This document shows positions 55,816-64,000 of a DNA stretch of 64,000 nucleotides, one piece after another. Positions within the stretch are counted from its first letter, which is position 1, and every line of letters starts with the position of its first letter. Below the pieces are notes generated by a model. It was not told the DNA's origin. It saw only the letters and a program-made list of their open reading frames with translations, and did not search any database. This DNA comes from Prosapia bicincta (Eukaryota; Arthropoda; Insecta; Hemiptera; Cercopidae). A program made the translations under genes and the position numbers. The stretch is taken from positions 281,675,425-281,739,424 of the forward strand of contig JBAIZL010000001.1 in NCBI GenBank assembly GCA_036971475.1, in the 5' to 3' direction.

Positions 55816-56460
55816 TTAATACGGTATATGTTAGAAACTTCGAATGTACGGCAATACGGGGTCTAATCTGAGGCGTCGCAGCGAGTGACTAAGTATTCAG
55901 TATTTATCGTATGCGCCAAAATAAACAGTATTGAAGCTGAATCAGCTGTAGTTGTCTTCTCAACCAGCTCTGCCGACCTTTGATTGTTGCTCGTATTCGT
56001 GTTTTATAGGAGACCTCAGGATATAAACCTTCATTTTCGTCCACAATGGTTACAGCAAGATGGCGCAACCGCCTCATCTCTCTTAGAACAAACTTTCCTT
56101 AACTAATCCATCCCCTCCTCCTGATCTTACACCACCTGACGCCTACGTCTAGGGAATGATGGAGAATTTCCGTTAGTCCCGCCAACTGCCATCGTCCAAT
56201 TACAGGAAAAAATAACCATGTGTAATAACGACCATGAAACAACCCCTACTCACCAAAATGTTGCAAAAGATTCAAGAACGGTATAAGGGTAGCCTCAAAT
56301 TGAACGGAGGTTATATAGAACATATTTATACCAAAGTATAAACTATTTAGCTTTTTTTACTTGTATGTGTTTGTAAAACTATGTAAATAAAATAAAATCT
56401 TACAACTGTTTCAGTACTGTTTATTTTGGCGCATACGGTATATGTTAGAAACAAAATAAC
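55816..56460. mobile_element. Unclassified insertion with inverted and repeated ends
   Basis: ACGGTATATGTTAGAAAC occurs at both edges (about 55821 and 56446). Inside it, CGTATGCGCCAAAATAAACAGT (in two steps) near 55909 is mirrored by ACTGTTTATTTTGGCGCATACG near 56428. The interior is more GC-rich than the flanks and has a short frame starting ATGGTTACAGCAAGATGGCG, plus AATAAAATAAAATC before the right end. I do not recognise the family. Confidence 0.4.
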
Positions 56461-56880
56461 GTCGCTATATTAAAGTCGGTGAATATTTAGAATTATTGTT
56501 AACATAAGAAGCGCGTATTGTATAAAGGCGCTATTAATCGCTATTTCCTTGTTTTTAAGTTTCAACTTTTAACGATGGCAATAATAATTATTGTTTATGG
56601 AATTTAGCTCCGATAATTTTTTATCACCTGGCGAAAAACCGATTGTGGTTATCATCGCCAATTAGCTCCGAGAGATACGTGGTGATTTGGGTAAGTGGTA
56701 ATATCAATAATAATCTTACTTGGCTTCTAATGAAATAATAATAATATATGCTAGTGTTTGGCCCTTAAATTCCTCTTGAACATTTTCTGACAGCGCCCCA
56801 ACAGAAATTTGGCCATTATTTTGTTGGAATTAAGTTTTTAGTCGGTTTTTAATTACTTTTTTTTTAACTAAGAATAGCCA
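56461..56880. other. No gene recognised
   Basis: AT-rich with GC-richer patches; nothing supported. Confidence 0.3.
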
Positions 56881-56883
56881 TTA

Positions 56884-57610
56884 GGCTGAGGTTACATTGC
56901 ATCAGAATTCGAAAGAAAAAGTTGTCGTACGAATTCATAAGTATAGAATTGTGAGACTTCGTACGAATGGCGTGGAATTCGACATTTCCCAAATCGTACG
57001 ATCACTTGTGAAAGACACGCAAGCTGATCGTGATAACTATATTTTGAACTCTCCTGCACTAAGATACGACTTGGTGGAAAATTTCAAAAGACGTCAGTGG
57101 GTTCAAGAATTTTTTTAGTTAAGAGCTTAGAATGGGGGTTTTGCAAGATCATATGATGAGCTTAGATGAGATGACCAAAAATTCTTCGAATATACCCGCA
57201 TGACACTTTCTACATTCGACTACATTTTAATAATGTCAAGGAAAAACTAATGTCAACAAAATCATAATTCATGTTTTACTTTTATCTATTTTTTCCCAAA
57301 GTATATTTATTCATTTTTGATCCCAAAGTGAATACATTTCCTCAACAAGTGTTATTAGATGCCCACAATCCATGGTCAATTAAAACGAAGACAGCTATTC
57401 GTTCGTAAGAAAACTGACGAAAAAACAAATATTTTGTTCTGATACAACTAGGCGTACGACTTCTTGAGCATTCGCACAAACACTTTTGAAGCAAACTAAC
57501 CATATCCATAACATCACGGCGATTAATTACTTCTGACGATTGTGTACGAATTCGTACGAATACGCACGTGTACTTTTTCTTACGAATTCCGATTCAATGT
57601 AACCACCGAC
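56884..57610 (+). mobile_element. Second PIF/Harbinger derivative
   Basis: 727 bp between TTA duplications (56881-56883 and 57611-57613). Terminal repeats share GGTTACATTG-ATC-GAATTCG-AAGAAAAAGT in both directions. The subterminal regions carry many TCGTACGA / GAATTCGTACGA words. It is a different family from the element at 47.4 kb. Confidence 0.8.
56897..57252 (+). pseudogene. HARBI1-like nuclease N-terminal remnant
   Basis: One frame interrupted by stops: NYILNSPALRYDLVENFKRR, QWVQEFF-stop-LRA-stop-NGGFARSYDELR-stop-DDQKFFEYTRMTLSTFDYIL. The 'RR-WV-------G-----ELR-DD--F--Y-RM----FD-IL' pattern is the N-terminal signature of PIF/Harbinger nucleases. The DDE core is absent. Part of the early frame overlaps the subterminal palindromic words and may not be genuine coding. 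Confidence 0.65.
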
Positions 57611-57734
57611 TTAGACGTAGCTGAGGCCTGACAAGAATTTTGCCTTGTTATTTAAAAAACCTGTTTACTGAGTAAAAATAAAGATTAAAAATCTATACGT
57701 TTGAGTACATTTTTTTATAACAATAAAATATGTT

Positions 57735-58125
57735 TCTTTTTGCGCGTTTCGGAATAACTCCATTCTCAAAACTTCATAAGTACTGTTCGTCTAAACCTTG
57801 AGCTCTTCTCTTCATATTCCGTTAGGTCCCATTACTTTCAGACCTCCCTTCCTATTGGTTCCCGCCTACTCTTGACTCCTCCTGTTTAACTACTTGAAAC
57901 TTTTGGATAACGTCCAAAAGTGTGTTTACTTGTTCATTTATTGTATGAAAATATAATACATGAATAAGTAAATAATCAGTTGAACGTAATTATTAAAAGT
58001 TAAACATATTTGAGTAATTTAGTTGAAGCCTGTAAGTTAACCGAATGTAAAGACGAGCTCTAGGCGAACAGTAATATTAAAGTTTTGAGAATAGAGTTAT
58101 TCCGAAAAGCGTCAAAGAAAATTAT
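57735..58125. repeat. Foldback repeat
   Basis: GCGTTTCGGAATAACTCCAT, TTCTCAAAACTT and TACTGTTCGTCTA near 57743-57796 are mirrored by TAGGCGAACAGTA, AAGTTTTGAGAATAGAGTTA and TTCCGAAAAGCGTC near 58061-58112. There is a GAAAC-GCG/GTC-like segment next to a hairpin (GAAT/ATTC), but no convincing hammerhead core. Confidence 0.6.
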
Positions 58126-58339
58126 CTTAATGTTAGGAAAAACAGAAAAAATGTATACAAATATTCCTAACGGAAGTGAAGATGAGCATATTAAAAATTA
58201 AAAAGCTAGGTTAATAATTTTACTGCTAACTACAACATTGTCTACTATCACAAATTGGGATTCATTCACGATATTTTTCATTTAAAGACTCAATTTTGAG
58301 CCACACTGCTGCACCCCTGAAAATGATCCGTGGCTCCCA

Positions 58340-58375
58340 AGGGAGCACACTTTAGGAATCACTGACATAGCAAAT
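58340..58375. repeat. Possible hAT-type end
   Basis: GCACACTTTAGGAATCACTG resembles an hAT terminal repeat read outward; no partner identified. Confidence 0.25.
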
Positions 58376-58667
58376 GTGCAATGTTTTTTTTTTTATCAAG
58401 GCTATTACATTTTATTACAGTTTGGCTACAGACTGGAACCATCAGTACTGTTAGAATGTTGTGTTCTGAAATGTTGTCAATCATTCTATCCCATCAATGC
58501 CCCATTACAAATATAGAATATTCCTTTTTAATTTTCAGGGGGAAAGAGTATTTTTACTCTTCATTAAACACGCTGCATTCAAAATGAACTAATCTTTTTA
58601 GCAGAAGCCATCCTAACGATGTCGACACACTACACAAATTTCCTATAGTTACTTGTAATGAAATAAA

Positions 58668-59195
58668 CTCGTGTTTCCTCTCCTACGTGATAACCATATG
58701 ATTGAGAAGCATCTCGGAACTCGACTCGTCCCAGTCCAAACGGTGGCAAACTATGATTCACCTACTAGGCACTGTCCCTCATCGCTGCTATTTTTTTATT
58801 AAAATTTGAAATAGAAAATACATAATTTGTTCAAATTAATTATAAAGTTCTAAAGAGAATTAGCACAAACGTGAATAAAATACTTAATAAATTAATATAT
58901 ACACTTTATTTTCAAACAATGTATTCTTTTATCGAGTTCCAGTGTATTATACGTATTTGTCCGAAACTACGAAGTATTTCGTTCTGCTTTGGATTCATTT
59001 TATTTGTAATTTCATGTAGATTTTTCAAAATATATTAATTTGAAATTTAAATAAAAAAGTTGCAGTAATGTGAGACTCAGCGCAGAGTAGGTGAATCATA
59101 TATTGTCACCGTCCGGCATGGCGAGCGGAACGAAAGAGGGAATCGAGTTCCGAGAAGCTCTACAGCGTCTGGTTACCATGTAGGAGCGGAAACAC
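58668..59195. repeat. Foldback repeat of about 0.53 kb
   Basis: Left CGTGTTTCCTCTCCTACGTG, ATCTCGGAACTCGA and ATGATTCACCTACTAGGCAC are mirrored on the right by CAGAGTAGGTGAATCATAT, TCGAGTTCCGAGAAGC and CATGTAGGAGCGGAAACAC. No coding content. The arms are GC-richer than the centre. Confidence 0.7.
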
Positions 59196-59598
59196 TATAA
59201 AAATGGGACCTAGTTCGCGTCGCAGGAACTGGGTACTATACTCTAAGTACTGCCCAGTTGACGATTGAAAATAACTTGACGTGGATGTAGTTTGCGGCTA
59301 TGTTCGATATGGGAAAATATTGACGCCAACAAATTACCTGGAAAAAGTTGCTCGTCAGTTTTAGATTTCTGTCTTCAATGCCTGTTAAAGGCAACACAGT
59401 ATTTGCAGATAGTTTCTTCGCTTATATTACATTTCCTTTGCTTCTATTTTTGTTTTTGAAATAGCGGTTACACTACCAACAGTTTTGATCAGTAGCAGCT
59501 TTTACAGCGTTTTCGTTTAGCCTATAATAGATTATGGGTTGTGTTACGTTGACTAGGTCGTTGTTTCTTATTCAATTTCATCTATTTGTTCACTCTCT

Positions 59599-59656
<58 letters not shown>

Positions 59657-60844
59657 AACATTTTCAATAGTCTTTAAAATACTTTTTATTCATTCAAGTT
59701 CAAATACATTTTTTTAAACATTTAGTGGAAAACATTTGATGTTAATTAAACTTACAATGAAATAGATAAGGGTTATTAGGGTTTAACCTTAAGTAACTTG
59801 TATTTTTTATTATTTTTGTGGTATTGGGATTCTTTCCAATATTTTCATTTTAATATATTGTACCACTGTGCTCTTAATATTGTATAACAATTAAACATAA
59901 TAAATTTATTTTACTTTTATATGGGAGAAAAACTGTATAAGTTATAACTGAAATGTCTATTGCTTATGATTTTAAATTATTGTTAAAATGTATAGGTGTA
60001 TATATATTTTCAATTTGAATTTGTAACAGCCTATTTTGTAAGCATAGCAGAGTAATCTATACATTTCGCGTTTTGTTCAGTAGTAGTGTTGATCTTTTTC
60101 TTGCGTAACGCTAACAGTCAGATTTATAAAATACTAGTACTTCCCTAGAAACCTTTTGTATTTAAATGTTAATTTTGTTAAAAATGTAAAGTAGCAGCTC
60201 TGTGTGGGTGTCTATCCTTGTTGCCGTGTCAAAACGTCAATGGCCCGCCTCCACTGTAATCATCGTTTAAGTAACACAAGTGTTTTTATTAACATATAGG
60301 CCTACATTATTATATTTTTTGTTTTTTTATTATATAAGGCTTTCTTTGTATTGAATTATATATATTTTTTTAATGTCCTAACTATGCACAATGTATGTTT
60401 AAAAGCAATGTATAGGATGGGCGTCGGACATATTTGCAACGCTGGGTTCCTAGACCTAGTCACCAGCCTCGTCTCGCTCTAATTTTTAGACACTTTACGT
60501 GCCGACGTGCGTGCTCGTTTTACTCTGTGAAAAAGTCCCCCTCTCTTACCTTGAGCTTCTAGTTAACCAGTGGCTGTTTATTCATATCAGATACGATAAC
60601 TCGATTCTCGAATCAACTGTGTGTATTAGATTATGTTTTAGTGACATTATTTGTGTCATTATTTCCAGTTGTTTCTTCTTCTTTTAAAGATTTCTTTTAA
60701 AAAAACACATTTATTCCATTTCTATGTTAGTAAACAAAAATCTGTGTTAAAATTACCTTATATTTTTCTTTATTTTATCTCAGACTTGAATGTAAGATAG
60801 AAAATAATGTAATAAGTTTACTTTTCCGATTATTTTCTGACTTA
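59196..60844. other. No gene recognised; (TA)n at 59601-59652
   Basis: Includes a half copy of foldback F at about 59765-59885 (GGGTTTAACCTTAAGTAACT to ATTGTACCACTGTGCTCTTA). Somewhat GC-richer patches near 59.2 kb and 60.4-60.6 kb gave no supported exon. Confidence 0.4.
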
Positions 60845-61285
60845 CCTGTAATAAGAATTACGTCCAAGATAACGGTAATACGAATTTCGTGCAAGATAAC
60901 GGTAATAAAAAGTACATCTAAGCTAACAATAATAAGAATTAAATGTAAGGCAGCGGTAGTAAAAATTACGTGTGGATAACGGTAATAAAATATACATGTA
61001 AGATAACTGTAATAAGAATTGCACGTAGCGTAACCTGTAATAAGAATTACATGTAAAATAATAGTAGTTAAAATTACACGTAAGGTAACATTAATAAGAA
61101 TTAAATGTAAGACAACGGTATTAAAAATTACGTGTAAGATATTGATAATTAGAATTACATGTGGCAAATGTAAGGCAACGGTACTAAAAATTACGTGTAA
61201 GATATCGGTAATTAGAATTACATGTAATAACAATTACTGATAGCATAACTTGTAGAATTACACGTAAGGTAACTGTAATAAAGAA
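60845..61285. repeat. Minisatellite, roughly 27-30 bp unit
   Basis: About 14-15 imperfect copies of a unit like GTAATAAGAATTACATGTAA + GATAACG. Units differ by point changes and 1-10 bp length changes. A 152-codon minus-strand frame over it (repeated ILITVILHVI-like) follows from the repeat and is not treated as a gene. Confidence 0.85.
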
Positions 61286-61813
61286 AGTAACGAAAAAACT
61301 AAGAAAGAAAATTTAAGGCTCTGTAAGCCAGAGCAATAGGTTTTACGGATTTTTTTAAAATGTTTGCACTGGGAATGGTTATTTATAACAATTAATAGAA
61401 TCGATTAATCAGTATTTCGATTAAATATGTGCATAATTCGTAAGAAATAACTATTTTTTTTTGTATTGACTTCATGAACAATTCAATTACGTAGCAAACA
61501 TTCGTCAAAATTAATTTAAGAGTTAATGCATAATTGAATCTAGATTATGCAGTTTATTTTTGCATCTGTACAACAAGAGAAAGTATAAGTTTTATTCATT
61601 GTCTTTCCCGATAATTTCCTTAGCCGAGATTGGGAGTTTATGTTTTAGTGTATTGTTTCCCAAGAAAGAAGTTATGTTCATACATACCGACAGTGAATAT
61701 GCGCGCGCACAAAACATTTCATATTCTATGTTGATTGGTAGATTTTATTATTTTTTAAATTTCGTTTGGCTTAGAAAGGCATTTTAATATCCTTCTATTA
61801 CCTCACACTCTAA

Positions 61814-61815
<2 letters not shown>

Positions 61816-61880
<65 letters not shown>
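61816..61880. repeat. (TA)n microsatellite
   Basis: TA tract into which the first pogo derivative is inserted. Confidence 0.95.
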
Positions 61881-61886
<6 letters not shown>

Positions 61887-63065
61887 CAGTAAACTTCCGA
61901 TTATACGTGGAATAGAGTGGCCCGTCAACACCGGATAACGAATTCCACGGATAATCCGCTATGAACAAAGAATACGCAAAACTATCTATAATCGATTATT
62001 ATACCATAAGTTACACAAATAATGACCCCAGTTAATGCAATTCACAAATAATCTTCAGAGGACAAAATAAATACAGAACATAATTTAAAATGTCGATGTA
62101 TTTGACGGATTATAACATGTACATTTATATGTCTTAACTATTTACAATATGTACATAAGTATATGTCAAAAGTAAGTATGTATGTACATATGTAATTTCC
62201 TTTACACATAATACTTTCACTTTTTAACAAAAAAATCTGTCACTTTCGTCTGTTTTTTTTGTGAGCATTGATTTAGCTTTAATGTGCTATCAAAATTCCT
62301 TGAGAACCATTTTGTCGCACAGTGAAGAGTCGTCTTGCTCTAATTATTGTGTCTGTTGTTTTCATATCAAAAATTTTATTTCTACCATATACAGGTTTAT
62401 TTGGGACATTAAAACAGTGTATTAGACATTAAAATGTTGTTTTATTTATCGGTTTACAACAAAAAAAAAGGAAATTTACATAAAATATCAACTAATACAA
62501 ATGATAAAATACTGCATGACAAAAAATAAAATTCAATAAAAAAGAAAGAGAAATAAAAATAACGCATAAAAATTCAAACTACCTACAACTTATTTTAGTA
62601 TAATAACCACTCAACGTGGTTTGTTTCAAGAATGTTTGTTTCTACTTGTGTCACAAAGCCATAAAGATCGATAATGTATATGACAGACATGGATAATGCG
62701 TATGTCACGTCCTAGACTATTTATAGCCGAGATTAGCTGACATTTGTTTACAATCTTATGATACACATAAGGTTTACAGGCGTCCAAGCATTTTGTCATT
62801 GTCTCTTATATACACTAGTCTGTTCCCAACTCGAGTTGGTTCATTCAGTCTAACAGGACAGTTATCGTTTATCCTTGCGTTATTTGAGATAGCTTAGTTT
62901 ATTTTTATGATCGTTGTTTTTACTGGATATTGTGCCGCGTTGAGTGTTTAAAAAAAACATTAATGAATCTGACTGGAATAAAAATTGGATATTTGTAAAA
63001 CAATGGCAGACCCCGGATAATCCGCAAACCGGTTAATCCGTCCACGGATAATCGGGAGTTTACTG
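61887..63065 (-). mobile_element. pogo/Tigger derivative, copy 1
   Basis: Terminal repeats CAGTAAACTTCCGATTATAC (left) and, inward from the right, CAGTAAACTCCCGATTATCC. TA on both sides. 1179 bp. The minus strand keeps scraps of the transposase C-terminus (TKKTDESDRFF) and a block (TKCLDACKPYVYHKIVNKCQ) also found in copy 2. Relative to copy 2 it has about 300 extra bp at 62337-62640. The DDE core is missing. Confidence 0.85.
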
Positions 63066-63079
63066 TATAAATATATATA

Positions 63080-63979
63080 CAGTAAACTCCCGATTATCCG
63101 TGGAATAGGGTGGCCCGGCAACGCCGGATAACAAATTCCCCGGATAATCCGCTATGAACAAAGAATACGCCAAACGATCGATAAATAATCGATTATTATA
63201 CCATAAGTTACACAAATAATGATCCCGGTTAATGCAATTCACAAATAATCTTCAGAGGACAAAATAAATACGGAAAATAATTTAAAATGTTGATGTATTT
63301 GACGGATTATAACATGTACAATTTATATGTCTAACTATTTACAAATACGTACTTATGTACAAGTATATGTCAAAAGTAAGTATGTATGTACATATGTAAT
63401 TTCCTTTAAACATAATACTTTCACTTTTTAACAAAAAAATCTGTCACTTTCGTCTGTTTTTTTTGTGAGCATTGATTTAGCTTTAATGTGCGATCTACGT
63501 TTCTTGAGAACCATTTTGTCGCACAGTTTCTACTTGTGTCACGTGTATCACAAAGATCGATAATGTATATAACAGAGACATGGATAATGCATATGTCACG
63601 TCCTACTAGACTATTTATAGCCGAGATTAGCTGACATTTGTTTATAATCTTATGATACACATTAGGTTTTCGGGCGTCCAAGCATTTTGTCATTGTCTCT
63701 TATGTACAGTAGTCTGCTCACCCCTTTTATTTCGCTGGCCCGCGTCGGGATGCTTCCCTTTCAATGTAAAAATTAGTACGTACATATTTACATATCTATT
63801 CCCTTCATATCTATCCACCTTCTATTAAGCCTTATATGTATTTACGTAGTAATTCGCCGTTTGGAAATTTAAACACATGAATCTGACTGGAATAAAAATT
63901 GGATATTTGTAAAACAATGGCAGACCCCGGATAATCCGCAAACCGGTTAATCCCCCCACGGATAATCGGGAGTTTACTG
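63080..63979 (-). mobile_element. pogo/Tigger derivative, copy 2
   Basis: 900 bp, ends CAGTAAACTCCCGATTATCC and its mirror (GGATAATCGGGAGTTTACTG). TA-rich flanks. Only 14 bp of TA-rich sequence separates it from copy 1, which has the same orientation. It has its own extra piece near 63716-63870 not seen in copy 1. Confidence 0.87.
63421..63693 (-). pseudogene. Tigger-type transposase remnant
   Basis: A 90-codon open frame: MTKCLDARKPNVYHKIINKC, later WFSRNVDRTLKLNQ, ending QKKQTKVTDFFVKK. The '-Q-K-TDFF-K' ending is the usual C-terminus of pogo/Tigger transposases. The frame joins N-terminal-side sequence to the C-terminus across an internal deletion, so no catalytic domain is left. Copy 1 carries the same segment with stops. 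Confidence 0.6.
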
Positions 63980-64000
63980 TATATATATATATATATATAT

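Noticed and set aside
57735..58125. Hammerhead-like reading of the foldback (GAAAC-GCG after a hairpin)
   Set aside because: No first core strand or stem I could be paired convincingly.
60775..61233. 152-codon minus-strand frame with repeated Ile/Leu/Val blocks
   Set aside because: Created by the minisatellite repeat.

Overview
The window is strongly AT-rich, intron-containing eukaryotic DNA, most likely from an arthropod and probably an insect. It has phased GT-AG exons separated by many kilobases, long (TA)n and (GT)n microsatellites, a mariner, pogo/Tigger, PIF/Harbinger and hAT relics, and an unusual density of Penelope-like elements (PLEs: reverse transcriptase plus GIY-YIG endonuclease). 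I saw no bacterial-type operon, tRNA, rRNA or CRISPR array. All coordinates come from reading by eye; nothing was aligned or searched.

Host gene. One plus-strand gene can be followed by exon phase. Exons at 2145-2241 and 11479-11564 join in phase. They can then continue either to 13976-14132 plus 17021-17058 (stop) or to 34297-34426 plus 40801-40907 (stop). Both 3' modules start in phase 0, have an internal phase-1 junction and encode membrane segments. The region therefore looks like a small multi-pass membrane protein gene with two alternative C-terminal modules, or two tandem paralogues. Its 5' end lies outside the window. I could not assign the family.

Mobile elements, left to right: PLE-A terminal fragments (57-165, 1564-1647, 1785-2085, 5560-5760); a dead mariner with intact TIRs (3963-5270); a PLE-D 3' fragment (5990-6345); foldback family H (7785-8035); a PLE-B inverted dimer (9360-10755); PLE-A (11612-12260); foldbacks E (15955-16490) and G (18484-18701); a CENP-B/Tigger-type relic (21700-22990); an hAT relic (24240-25860); G again (27041-27196); PLE-A (28115-29056); a C2H2 zinc-finger relic next to a Tigger relic (31140-32745); a foldback carrying a nested non-LTR retrotransposon end (34885-35610); a roughly 1.95 kb composite palindrome with foldback F in its loop (35730-37690); PLE-A with a 12-bp target duplication (38245-38928); a nearly intact PLE-C (44324-46877); two PIF/Harbinger derivatives (47364-48610, 56884-57610); a head-to-head PLE-A dimer with a target duplication (49503-52273); a minisatellite (60845-61285); and two adjacent pogo derivatives (61887-63979).

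Main theme. Nearly every PLE or foldback family carries a short segment laid out like a minimal hammerhead ribozyme: stem I, core, stem II, GAAA, tiny palindromic stem III, TC or TT, stem I. PLE-D, E, F and G keep CTGANGA as the first core strand. PLE-A, PLE-C and family H instead share a different strand, T-Y-G-A-(A)-C-A-A-T, while stems I and II stay paired across diverged copies. That variant is the most interesting candidate in the window.
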